This document shows positions 45,697-53,327 of a DNA stretch of 63,688 nucleotides, one piece after another (the first letter of the stretch is position 1; every line of letters starts with the position of its first letter). The position numbers and the translations under genes were made by a program. The stretch is from assembly GCA_003552625.1 (NCBI GenBank), contig PUNM01000065.1:1-63688 (forward strand), in the 5' to 3' direction. This stretch comes from Ectothiorhodospiraceae bacterium (lineage in GTDB: Bacteria > Pseudomonadota > Gammaproteobacteria > Nitrococcales > Halorhodospiraceae). Under the pieces are notes generated by a model. The model was not told the origin of the DNA. It saw only the letters and a list, made by a program, of their open reading frames with translations, and did not search any database.

Positions 45697-46383
45697 ATGC
45701 AGCCCGAGTACATCCGCTACAACCAGACCATCGTTGAGCGCAGGCGCTCCCCCTACCAGGACATCCTGATCGCCCACGACCCGAGCGTCGGCCACCTTCT
45801 CTATCTCGACGACGACCTGCAGATCGCCAACGCCGACGAGCCCTATAATCAGGCGATCACGAGTCCGCTGATCGAGGCCGGCGCGCTCGGTGACGTGCTG
45901 ATCCTCGGCGGCGGCGACGGCGGCGTGCTGCGCGCTCTGCTGGATGCCGGTACCCGACGGGGCGTACTGGTCGATATCGACGGCGACGTGATCGAACTCT
46001 CCCGCAAGTATCTGCCCGATCTATGCGGGGATGCATTCGATCGGCCCGAGGCCGAGGTGGTCGTCGGCGATGCCTTCGCCTACCTGGATGCCCGGGAGCA
46101 GTGGGACGGAATCATCTACGACCTGACCATGGATCCGGTCCGGGCGGATCAGCCGCGCACCGAGTACATCCGCGAAATCCTCGGCAAGGTGGCCCGGCGG
46201 CTGCGTCCGGGCGGAGTCATGGCCATGCAGTGCTGTGGCGCCGACGAGCCCGGCCTTCGCGAGGAAATCCGCTCCGGGCTTGCCGGGACCTTCGACGACT
46301 GGGGAGACTGGGAGGCAACCGTGCCGTCCTTCGACGTGCCCTGGGTCTTCGCCTGGGCGCAAGTGCGCCGGGAGGAAACGTGA
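45697..46383 (+). CDS. Spermidine synthase-like aminopropyltransferase
   Basis: 228-residue protein related to SpeE but short (E. coli SpeE has 288). The decarboxylated-SAM loop is VLILGGGDGGVLRALLD (Gly71-Gly76). Where SpeE has YHE in the active site this protein has Tyr50-Asn51-Gln52, and SDCTDP becomes YDLTMDP with Asp142 and Asp146. So the transfer chemistry may remain but the amine acceptor is uncertain. The stop overlaps the next gene (GTGA), a deacetylase-family protein that could act on acetylpolyamines. Confidence 0.8.
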   Translation: MQPEYIRYNQTIVERRRSPYQDILIAHDPSVGHLLYLDDDLQIANADEPYNQAITSPLIEAGALGDVLILGGGDGGVLRALLDAGTRRGVLVDIDGDVIELSRKYLPDLCGDAFDRPEAEVVVGDAFAYLDAREQWDGIIYDLTMDPVRADQPRTEYIREILGKVARRLRPGGVMAMQCCGADEPGLREEIRSGLAGTFDDWGDWEATVPSFDVPWVFAWAQVRREET

Positions 46384-47303
46384 CGACCTGGCTAATCACC
46401 CACCCCGACTGCCTTGAACACGACGCGGGCACCGGCCATCCGGAGAGCGCCGCACGCCTGCGGGCAATCCTGCAAGCGCTCCAGCACTCGACCTTTGAGT
46501 ACGTGCTCCGGGAGGAGGCGCCGTTGGCCACGGTCGCCCAGCTGGAGGGCGCACACGATCCGACCTACGTGCGATCGCTGCTCGACAGCATCCCGGACGA
46601 GGGGTTTCGCCACATCGATCCGGATACACGCCTCTGCCCGGCCAGCGGGGACGCGGCGCGACGTGCCGCCGGCGCGGTCTGCCATGGGGTAGACGGCGTC
46701 CTCCAGGGGAAGGCACAACGCGCTTTCTGCGCCGTGCGACCGCCTGGCCACCACGCCGAGTCGGACCGGGCCATGGGGTTCTGCTTCTTCAACAACATCG
46801 CCGTAGGCGCCGCCCATGCAACCTCGCAGTACGGCCTCGAACGGGTGGCGATGATCGACTTCGACGTCCACCACGGCAACGGCACCGAAGAAATCAGCCG
46901 CGGACGCAAGCGCTTCCACTACTTCTCGACCCACCAGCACCCCCTGTTCCCTGGGACCGGCGCCCCGTCGGCGGACACCCCGGAGAACATCGTCAACGCA
47001 ACCCTCGCCGACGGCGATGGCTCGGAAGCCTTTCGCAGAGCCTTTACGGAGACGATCCTGCCGCGGCTCGATGCCCTTCAGCCGCAGCTGATCCTGATCT
47101 CCGCTGGCTTTGATGCACACCGCTCCGACCCCCTGGCCACCCTGCAACTCGACGAGACCGACTTTGCCTGGGCCACCCGAGAGCTCGTCGCTATCGCCAA
47201 GGAACACTGCCAGGGCCGGGTCGTCTCCGTGCTCGAAGGGGGGTACAACACCTCGGTTGTAGGCCGGTGTGCTGCCGCCCACCTCGAGGCACTGATGATG
47301 TAA
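46380..47303 (+). CDS. Histone deacetylase-family (acetylpolyamine amidohydrolase-like) protein
   Basis: Zinc deacetylase fold, 307 residues. All active-site parts are present: His124-His125 in RPPGHHAES, metal Asp162 and His164 in MIDFDVHHGNGT, metal Asp in ISAGFDAHRSDPL and Tyr in VLEGGYN. Such bacterial proteins act on acetylpolyamines, acetoin-related proteins or unknown acyl groups. GTG 46380 overlaps the spermidine-synthase-like stop and has GGAGG upstream; this coupling favours a polyamine substrate, though that is inference. Confidence 0.9.
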   Translation: MTTWLITHPDCLEHDAGTGHPESAARLRAILQALQHSTFEYVLREEAPLATVAQLEGAHDPTYVRSLLDSIPDEGFRHIDPDTRLCPASGDAARRAAGAVCHGVDGVLQGKAQRAFCAVRPPGHHAESDRAMGFCFFNNIAVGAAHATSQYGLERVAMIDFDVHHGNGTEEISRGRKRFHYFSTHQHPLFPGTGAPSADTPENIVNATLADGDGSEAFRRAFTETILPRLDALQPQLILISAGFDAHRSDPLATLQLDETDFAWATRELVAIAKEHCQGRVVSVLEGGYNTSVVGRCAAAHLEALMM

Positions 47304-47312
47304 GCTCCCGCC

Positions 47313-47741
47313 ATGCAAGTAGAAGCCTATCGCGCACAGGCGGCTTACGCGGCGGAACGCATGCGCCCCGGCGGGCGCGTGCAGGGCAGTGAAGCGACCC
47401 GCACCGCGGAGTTCCCGCGGCCGACCGAGGCACTACGCGCCCCGCAGGCGACCGAGCCCGCTTCCGGGCCCGGGGGCGGCGGCCCAACACCACCCCCGAG
47501 TCGCATCGGCGGCGGCCACCCCCCATCCGGGGAGCCTCCGCAGCTGGTGGCCGCGCGCCCGGGCGATCCCGGAAACACCCTCGTTGTGGAGCCAGGGCGC
47601 GACCAAAGCCGCGGCGGAGCGCAGTGGCACCGCATCGACAACAGCGACCTCCCCACCGGGCTTCAGCGCTTGGTGGAGGTACAGGCCATGTCCCACCCCG
47701 AGGTCATGGGCCGGGGTGGACGACTCGATCTGGTGGTCTGA
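47313..47741 (+). CDS. Hypothetical Pro/Gly-rich protein
   Basis: 142-residue product not recognised. The N-terminus (MQVEAYRAQAAYAAERM) is helical, the middle (about 45-85) is Pro/Gly-rich and probably disordered, and the C-terminus is more conserved in look (LQRLVEVQAMSHPEVMGRGG, ending RLDLVV). No signal peptide, membrane segment or cysteine. Third-position GC resembles neighbours, which argues for a real gene, but no clear Shine-Dalgarno precedes the ATG. It sits between the deacetylase and zapE, nine bases from each. A longer frame on the other strand (47433-48269) is a shadow of this gene and zapE. Confidence 0.55.
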   Translation: MQVEAYRAQAAYAAERMRPGGRVQGSEATRTAEFPRPTEALRAPQATEPASGPGGGGPTPPPSRIGGGHPPSGEPPQLVAARPGDPGNTLVVEPGRDQSRGGAQWHRIDNSDLPTGLQRLVEVQAMSHPEVMGRGGRLDLVV

Positions 47742-47750
47742 CTTCTGACG

Positions 47751-48833
47751 ATGCCGGTCCGTAATCGATACTACGACGACCTCCAGCGCGGCGTCATCGA
47801 GCGGGACCCCGGTCAGGAGCGCGCGGTCGAAGCCCTGCAAGCCCTCCACGAGCAACTCGTCGCGTCGTCGGTCGGCAGTTCCTGGTGGCAAAGGTTGATG
47901 GGCAGGCAGCCTTCTCAGCCCGCTGGGCTTTACCTTTACGGGCCCGTCGGCCGGGGCAAAACCTACCTCGTCGATGCCTTTTTCGACACGCTCCCCTTTG
48001 CGGAAAAGGAGCGGCTCCACTTTCACCATTTCATGCGCCGAACCCACCGCGCGCTGCACGAGCTGCGCGACCTGCGCGACCCTCTCGGCCGAGTGGCACG
48101 GGACTTTGCCCGGGCCAACCGCGTCCTCTGCTTCGACGAGTTTCACGTCAGCGACATCACCGATGCGATGATCCTCGGGCGACTTCTGGAGCGATTGCTC
48201 GCCGAGGGCGTCACCCTCGTCGCAACCTCCAACCAGCACCCGGACGAGCTCTACCAGGACGGCCTGCAAAGGGCTCGCTTCCTGCCGGCAATCGACACGA
48301 TCAAGGCAAACTGCCGTGTCCTCGACCTGGATACCGGTCGCGATTACCGGCTGGAGCGCCTGGAGCAGGCGCCGGTCTATTACACACCGGCGAACAAGTC
48401 GGCTGAGCAGGCGCTGGAGGCGGCTTTCGAACGGATTGCCCCGGAACCGGGACGGGCGGATGTCGCCCTAACCATCGAGGGCCGCACAATCCCTGCCCGA
48501 CGCCTTGCCGATGGCGTCGCCTGGTTCGACTTCGACACGCTTTGTAATGGCCCGCGCAGCCAAAACGACTACATGGAGCTTGCCCGGCTCTTTCACACTT
48601 TGCTCGTATCCGGCGTACCCGCGCTGGACGCGACCCAGGAGAACGCGGCAAGGCGCTGGATCGCCCTGGTCGACGAGCTTTACGACCGCCGGGTGAAACT
48701 GATCTGCTCCGCGGAGGCCCCCCCGGAGACCCTCTACCAAGGGGCAAAACTCCGCTTCGAGTACGAAAGGACGGTCAGCCGCCTGACAGAGATGCAGAGC
48801 CATGACTACCTGGCGCTGGCCCATCGCCCCTAG
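47751..48833 (+). CDS. zapE: Cell division protein ZapE (AFG1-like ATPase)
   Basis: P-loop ATPase of the AFG1/ZapE family, 360 residues. Walker A is YLYGPVGRGKTYLVDAFF (near residue 62) and Walker B RVLCFDEFHVSDITDAMIL. FHHFMRRTHRALHEL and VATSNQHPDELYQDGL are family motifs. In E. coli it acts on FtsZ under stress; mitochondrial relatives handle proteins for quality control. Usually beside rplM; here not. Confidence 0.94.
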   Translation: MPVRNRYYDDLQRGVIERDPGQERAVEALQALHEQLVASSVGSSWWQRLMGRQPSQPAGLYLYGPVGRGKTYLVDAFFDTLPFAEKERLHFHHFMRRTHRALHELRDLRDPLGRVARDFARANRVLCFDEFHVSDITDAMILGRLLERLLAEGVTLVATSNQHPDELYQDGLQRARFLPAIDTIKANCRVLDLDTGRDYRLERLEQAPVYYTPANKSAEQALEAAFERIAPEPGRADVALTIEGRTIPARRLADGVAWFDFDTLCNGPRSQNDYMELARLFHTLLVSGVPALDATQENAARRWIALVDELYDRRVKLICSAEAPPETLYQGAKLRFEYERTVSRLTEMQSHDYLALAHRP

Positions 48834-48912
48834 GCGCCATTAGCACCCGGGGCCGGCGTCCGTTACGATGCGCCCAGGGCCCATTCGCGGTTTTCCAACA
48901 GGGAGATGAACG

Positions 48913-49326
48913 ATGAGCAGAGCCGGCGGGAAAGGCGGCTATCGCCCGCAGATCGAGCGGCTGAAACGCCACGAGAAACGCTCGCACCTTCTCTATTACC
49001 TGCCGATCCACGATTCGGGTAACGGCGAACGCCTCGGCGTGCTCGGCGACCTCTCGCGTGACGGGCTGCTGCTCGTCGGTCCGCGGCCCTACCAGCCCGG
49101 CCAACGCCTCCACCTCCGGATTCAGGGCGAACCCGGCAGCGAACTCGCTGGCGACATCGCCCTCGAAGTCACCGGGGAAGTGCGCTGGTCGGCCCCGGAC
49201 GCCAACCCTGCCTACACGGCCACCGGAATCCGGCTCCTGGAATCCGACGCCGAAACCCGCCGCCAGCTCGAAGAGCTGCTCGAGCGACTCGGCCTGCTCG
49301 GGGCTGAACACGACGACACGGACTAG
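48913..49326 (+). CDS. PilZ domain protein
   Basis: 137 residues with a PilZ domain, a cyclic-di-GMP receptor. The two c-di-GMP motifs are RHEKR (residues about 19-23) and DLSRDGLLL (about 46). GEVRWSAPD gives the typical strand. No other domain; a free adaptor. GGGAG precedes the ATG. Stop TAG shares bases with the stop of the convergent tusA-family gene in the palindrome CTAG. Confidence 0.85.
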   Translation: MSRAGGKGGYRPQIERLKRHEKRSHLLYYLPIHDSGNGERLGVLGDLSRDGLLLVGPRPYQPGQRLHLRIQGEPGSELAGDIALEVTGEVRWSAPDANPAYTATGIRLLESDAETRRQLEELLERLGLLGAEHDDTD

Positions 49327-49589
49327 CCCGCCGTCGGCGGCACCCGGAGCAGGAAGTGATAGACCCCTTCTGCCTCCCAGTGCTGGACGAGTTCGATGCC
49401 GGTCTTCTCGCAGTAGGACTCGAAATCAGGGACAGCGTGGGGGTCCGTGGCCTCCACCCATACCGTGGCCCCTGGGCTCATGGTGGTCAGCGCCTTGCGC
49501 GTTCTCAGAATCGGCATTGGGCAACTCAGGCCACGCAGATCCAGATGGACCTCTGCGTTGGCAGCACAGTCGTAAGAAGCAGAACTCAT
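49323..49589 (-). CDS. TusA/SirA/YeeD family sulfurtransferase
   Basis: 88-residue sulfur carrier with the conserved LDLRGLSCPMPILRTRKAL, in which the Cys before Pro-x-Pro carries the persulfide. Roles include tRNA thiouridylation and, in sulfur bacteria, sulfur oxidation; which one applies cannot be told here. Convergent with the PilZ gene by four bases; divergent from the 55-residue gene. Confidence 0.88.
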   Translation of the reverse strand: MSSASYDCAANAEVHLDLRGLSCPMPILRTRKALTTMSPGATVWVEATDPHAVPDFESYCEKTGIELVQHWEAEGVYHFLLRVPPTAG

Positions 49590-49661
49590 CCAGTCTCATC
49601 CCTACGCGTGGTTGATCGGGTATCATAGCCGGGCGCAGGCCATTGCAACGAGGAGGTATTC

Positions 49662-49829
49662 ATGCGTCGCCCTGCCCGTGATTCGCGCGACGACGATCCG
49701 CGCCCGGTATCGGACCACCGCGTCCGCGAGAAGCACTCGGAAGAAGAGATTCGCCGCTGGCGGCAAGAGGCGGAGAACCACCACCGCGGCTGGTACGACG
49801 TTATGAACAACCCGTACGGCAAGGACTGA
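49662..49829 (+). CDS. Small charged protein (55 residues)
   Basis: A 55-codon frame with an excellent AGGAGG eight bases before the ATG. The product begins MRRPARDSRDDDPRPV, continues with a charged helix (VREKHSEEEIRRWRQEAE) and ends GWYDVMNNPYGKD. No Cys, membrane segment or known domain. Strong ribosome site and regular codon use support a real gene; function unknown. It is convergent with the PEBP gene, separated by a strong hairpin. Confidence 0.6.
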   Translation: MRRPARDSRDDDPRPVSDHRVREKHSEEEIRRWRQEAENHHRGWYDVMNNPYGKD

Positions 49830-49860
49830 TCTCGGGCCGGCTCGGGTCCAGGGGCCGGAA

Positions 49861-49893
49861 CCGCGCGGGCCGGCGTTATGCCGGCACGCGCGG
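49861..49893. terminator. Hairpin enclosing the PEBP stop codon
   Basis: CCGCGCG-G-GCCGGC (49861-49874) pairs with GCCGGC-A-CGCGCGG (49880-49893) around a five-base loop: 13 pairs with one mismatch. The TAA stop of the minus-strand gene lies mostly in the loop. No T-run on either side; it separates two convergent genes. Confidence 0.55.
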
Positions 49894-50505
49894 ATTCAGG
49901 CTGTAGGTAGTGGTCAAACTCGCGTGATCAAGCACGTGAGGGCGCACTGCCGCGAGCAAATCTGCACCGCGGAAGCCATCCTCCACCGGGGCGCGCTCAA
50001 CATCGAGTGCGTACACGGTGAAAACGTACCGATGCGGTATCGAGTCGTTCCAAGGCGGGCAGGGGCCATCGTAACCGCGGTAGGTGCCCCGCATCTCGTC
50101 GCTGCCCGCGAGAAAGTCCGTGTAGTCATTCACGCCCTGGCGTGACCCGGCAGGACCCGCCGGCTCCTGTTTCCCGCCGACGGTAACACCTTCCGAGCAG
50201 GCTCCTTCATCGATCTCCCCCAGCGCCGGATCGAGATCAACCAGGAGCCAATGGTAGAAGTCGACTCGCGGCAAATCAGACGGGATCTCCCGGTCTTCCC
50301 GGTTGACGTCCCCCGCATGGCTGGGCGCGTCCGGATCGTGGCAAACCACCGCCAGCGACTTGGTTCCTTCGGGGAGTTCTGCCCAGGCCAAGTGCGGGCT
50401 GAGATTGCGGCCCAGCGCCATGTGCTGCTCCGCATCCGGAACTCCGAAGGCCAGCCGCTCCGGAACCGGTTTACCGTCCGTCAGGCTGCGGCTCATCAGA
50501 CGCAT
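49876..50505 (-). CDS. YbhB/YbcL family Raf-kinase-inhibitor-like (PEBP) protein
   Basis: 209-residue phosphatidylethanolamine-binding fold. Recognised by RNLSPHLAWAELPEGTKSLAV, CHDPDAPSHAGDV, FYHWLLVDLDPALGEIDEGA and the ligand loop YDGPCPPWNDSIPHRYVFTVYAL. It has no signal peptide, so cytoplasmic. Role in bacteria not established. Divergent from the GGCT gene. Confidence 0.9.
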   Translation of the reverse strand: MRLMSRSLTDGKPVPERLAFGVPDAEQHMALGRNLSPHLAWAELPEGTKSLAVVCHDPDAPSHAGDVNREDREIPSDLPRVDFYHWLLVDLDPALGEIDEGACSEGVTVGGKQEPAGPAGSRQGVNDYTDFLAGSDEMRGTYRGYDGPCPPWNDSIPHRYVFTVYALDVERAPVEDGFRGADLLAAVRPHVLDHASLTTTYSLNPRVPA

Positions 50506-50572
50506 TGCCGACCCTCCTTCTGCTTAAGTTATCCTCACTGGGAATTGTAATCGTGCCAGCCGGGATCTGACG

Positions 50573-51022
50573 ATGCGTGATCTGCTCTTCGCCTACGGAA
50601 CCATTCTGCAGGGAGCGAGCGACCCCCAGGTCGAGGCCGCTGTCGCGCGTTATACCGAGCGCGTAGACGCGGGCCGCGTGCCGGGACTGCTGTATGACCT
50701 CGGCGCTTTCCCCGGAGCGGTTCCGCGCCTGCCGGAGGACCCCCGCGAACACTGGGTACACGGGGTCATACTGGAGGTCCTTGACCCCCGCCGGGTCTTC
50801 CGTGTGCTCGACCCCTATGAGGACTGCGATCCGCAGCGGCCACGGGCCGGCATGTATCGCCGTGAGCGGGCGACCATCACCCCGGCCAGCACCCCGGAAG
50901 AGGCAATGACCTGTCAGGTTTACTGGATCAATAAAGTCCCGCCCTATGCCCGTCGCATCCCGTCCGGGGACTGGAGCCAGCATGCCCGGGAGCGCAAGCC
51001 TTCCGCATCACGCTTCGCCTGA
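50573..51022 (+). CDS. Gamma-glutamylcyclotransferase-like (YtfP/GGCT) protein
   Basis: 149-residue GGCT fold. FAYGTILQGA is the substrate loop (Tyr-Gly-Thr) and VLDPYEDCDP carries the catalytic Glu; AGMYRRERATI is also conserved. Family members release pyroglutamate from gamma-glutamyl compounds; the exact substrate is unknown. Overlaps the convergent bioD end by 15 bases. Confidence 0.85.
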   Translation: MRDLLFAYGTILQGASDPQVEAAVARYTERVDAGRVPGLLYDLGAFPGAVPRLPEDPREHWVHGVILEVLDPRRVFRVLDPYEDCDPQRPRAGMYRRERATITPASTPEEAMTCQVYWINKVPPYARRIPSGDWSQHARERKPSASRFA

Positions 51023-51724
51023 AACCGGATCCTCGCAGAACGGTGGAAGCCACTGTTCCGGGGGGTGCAGACAACTGGCGACGCTCTCAGCGTCCGGCCG
51101 GTCCATATAGCCCACGCGGCCGACCAATGGCACCGGCAGTAAACGCTCCAAGGTGGCTATCTGCGCAGCACTGCGCGGATCATCCGGCTCGACCTCGCTG
51201 GCGATCCAGCCCACCAGGGCAACCCCATCCCTAAGGATCGCCTCCGCGCTGAGCTGAGCGTGATTGAGACAGCCGAGCCGGATCCCCACGACCAGGACCA
51301 CGGGCAGGCCAGACTCCCGTGCCAAACAGGCCACGTCCAGGCCCGGGGCCAGCGGAACCCGCCACCCTCCGGCCCCCTCGACCAATGTGAAGTACTCCCC
51401 GGCAAGACGGCGCAAGTGCTGGGCCAGATCGGCTACCGGGATGGTGCGGCCCTCTTCCTCCGCCACCAGATGAGGGGCTGCAGCGGCCTCCAGGGCACAC
51501 GGGTTGACGGACCCGTAGGGCGGGGGGGGATTGAACAGGCTACGCAACTGCTCCGCGTCGGCGTTGCGCAGCCCCTCCACAGTGCGCTCACAACCCGCCG
51601 CCACGGGTTTAACGGCGGCGACCCGCACCCCCTTGTACTGCAGCGCCCGTACCAGCCCAGCGGCGACCAAGGTCTTGCCCACACCGGTGTCGGTCCCGGT
51701 GACAAAGACCCCGCCCCGGTTCAA
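51008..51724 (-). CDS. bioD: Dethiobiotin synthetase
   Basis: ATP-dependent closure of the ureido ring, biotin step before BioB. It is 238 residues with the P-loop FVTGTDTGVGKTLVAAGL at the N-terminus, AVKPVAAGC and VEGAGGWRVPL. The ATG overlaps bioC by four bases (ATGA). Last gene of bioBFHCD. Confidence 0.95.
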   Translation of the reverse strand: MNRGGVFVTGTDTGVGKTLVAAGLVRALQYKGVRVAAVKPVAAGCERTVEGLRNADAEQLRSLFNPPPPYGSVNPCALEAAAAPHLVAEEEGRTIPVADLAQHLRRLAGEYFTLVEGAGGWRVPLAPGLDVACLARESGLPVVLVVGIRLGCLNHAQLSAEAILRDGVALVGWIASEVEPDDPRSAAQIATLERLLPVPLVGRVGYMDRPDAESVASCLHPPEQWLPPFCEDPVSGEA

Positions 51725-52611
51725 CGTGACCTCCGGCGGATGGCACTGACATCCAGGCGAACCTCTCCGGTACCTTCATCGACCTGCTGGGGGCGTCCCG
51801 CCATGCCCCACGCGTGGCCGTAGACAACCTCGTAGGTTGCCGGGATGCGGCCGTCGGACTGACGCCACTGCCGCGCGTAGGCGGCCTCGGCCTGGGCCAG
51901 CCGGTGCGGAGAGAGCAACCCCCGGGGCCGGCTGGCGAGCGCGTTGGTCGCCCCCAGCGCCTTGAGGTCCTGCATCACATCCCGCGGCTGGGCGTACGTG
52001 AGCTGAAACGGCTCGCCGTCGAGAACCGGATCCCGGAACCCGGCCTCAAGCATTCGGTCGCCGATATCGTGCTTGTCGGCGAACCGATTGACCCGCGGCG
52101 CGTGATCGACCTCCTGCCAAGCAGCCCGCAGCTCCAGCAAAGTGTCAGGTCCGAAAGTGGAGAACATGACGGCTCCCTCCGGCGCAGTCACGCGCTGCAT
52201 CTCGGCCAGCGCCCGCGGTAGGTCATGGGACCACTGCAGCGCCAAGTTCGAGAAGACGATGTCGAAACGATCATCAGCGTAGGGCAGCGCGTGCAGATCG
52301 GCACACACCACCCGCGGCCGCCGCAGCCAAGTACCCCTCTTGCGGGCACGCGCCACCATCCCCGGGGCAAGATCGACCGCGTGGACTTGCGCTCTGCGAT
52401 AACGGCGCACCAGTTCCCGGGTTGCGTACCCCGTTCCACAACCGAGGTCGAGTATGCGCACCGGATCCACCCGCAGCGGGCCCAGCCGCTCCAGCAGCCG
52501 ATCCGCCACCTCGCGCTGAAGCACCGCCACCTCATCGTAGCGCTCCGCCGAGGCGTCGAAGTGCCGACGAACCTGCCGCCGGTCCAGGCACCGATCGTCC
52601 GAGCCTGTCAC
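51721..52611 (-). CDS. bioC: Malonyl-[acyl-carrier protein] O-methyltransferase
   Basis: Methylates malonyl-ACP to prime pimelate synthesis for biotin, 296 residues. SAM loop ILDLGCGTGYATRELV near residue 55, DLAPGMVARAR, DIVFSNLALQWSHDLP and VMFSTFGPDTLLEL are characteristic. Overlaps bioH by four bases. It works with BioH, encoded immediately upstream, which removes the methyl ester. Confidence 0.94.
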   Translation of the reverse strand: MTGSDDRCLDRRQVRRHFDASAERYDEVAVLQREVADRLLERLGPLRVDPVRILDLGCGTGYATRELVRRYRRAQVHAVDLAPGMVARARKRGTWLRRPRVVCADLHALPYADDRFDIVFSNLALQWSHDLPRALAEMQRVTAPEGAVMFSTFGPDTLLELRAAWQEVDHAPRVNRFADKHDIGDRMLEAGFRDPVLDGEPFQLTYAQPRDVMQDLKALGATNALASRPRGLLSPHRLAQAEAAYARQWRQSDGRIPATYEVVYGHAWGMAGRPQQVDEGTGEVRLDVSAIRRRSR

Positions 52612-53327
52612 GATCCGCTCCCCTCCAGGAATTGATCAATCCAGTGAGCCACCATCTCCGGGTGAGTCGCGTGGACCAGATGCCCCCCTTCAGGGAGCTG
52701 GCAGACCTGGCCGCCCCACGTGTGCGCGCCGGAGCGCACCGCCTCCGGAGGAACGAGCGGGTCTTGTTCGCCCCCGATCCATAGCGTCCGTGGCCGGCCC
52801 GTGCAGCGCGGATACCGCAGGTCGCCCTCGGCAAGAGCCTGCAGCCCGACCTCCAGCCCCCTGGGAGTCGCTGTCACCGGATCGGCTGCCGCGCGGGCAT
52901 CCGCCGTCGAGACCCGCCCGAGCCGCCGACGGAACCGGCGAACCGTGGCCGCTACGGAGCGCGCCAGGCCCTCCTGCATGGCCGCCAGCTCTTCGACGGG
53001 AACTCCCCACGACCAGCCATCGCCCAGGGTAAACCGGGGCGTGGCACCAATCAGGACCAGCGCGCGCATGGGCTTTCCGGCCTCGGCAGCAGCCAACGCA
53101 ACGGTTGCTCCCAGGGAGTTGGTGACCCACAGTGCGTCGTCCGGGGCGTTCGCCATAAGCGGTTGCACCATCCCTTCCAGCCCGGGGCCAGCCACCTCCG
53201 CCCCCCCTCCGTGTCCCGGGAGCGCATCTTCGGCTCGCGGAGGGTGCCAGCCGAGCTCCGCTGCCAATGCCCGGAACGTGCCCCCGTTAAAAGACCAGCC
53301 GGGCAACCAGACGACCGAGCCGCTCAC
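52608..53327 (-). CDS. bioH: Pimeloyl-[acyl-carrier protein] methyl ester esterase
   Basis: Alpha/beta-hydrolase that ends the pimeloyl-ACP stage by hydrolysing the methyl ester. It is 239 residues. Catalytic Ser in WVTNSLGATVAL, Asp in GGEQDPLVPPEAV and His in PEGGHLVHATHP. GTG 53327 ([11 protein letters not shown]) overlaps the bioF stop (GTGA) and was chosen over a longer frame that runs inside bioF. The nucleophile elbow has Asn-Ser-Leu-Gly instead of the usual Trp-Ser-Leu-Gly. Confidence 0.92.
   Translation of the reverse strand: MSGSVVWLPGWSFNGGTFRALAAELGWHPPRAEDALPGHGGGAEVAGPGLEGMVQPLMANAPDDALWVTNSLGATVALAAAEAGKPMRALVLIGATPRFTLGDGWSWGVPVEELAAMQEGLARSVAATVRRFRRRLGRVSTADARAAADPVTATPRGLEVGLQALAEGDLRYPRCTGRPRTLWIGGEQDPLVPPEAVRSGAHTWGGQVCQLPEGGHLVHATHPEMVAHWIDQFLEGSGS

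Noticed and set aside
47433-48269. 278-codon minus-strand open frame
   Set aside because: It overlaps the orphan Pro/Gly-rich gene and the Walker A region of zapE; no motif or ribosome site.
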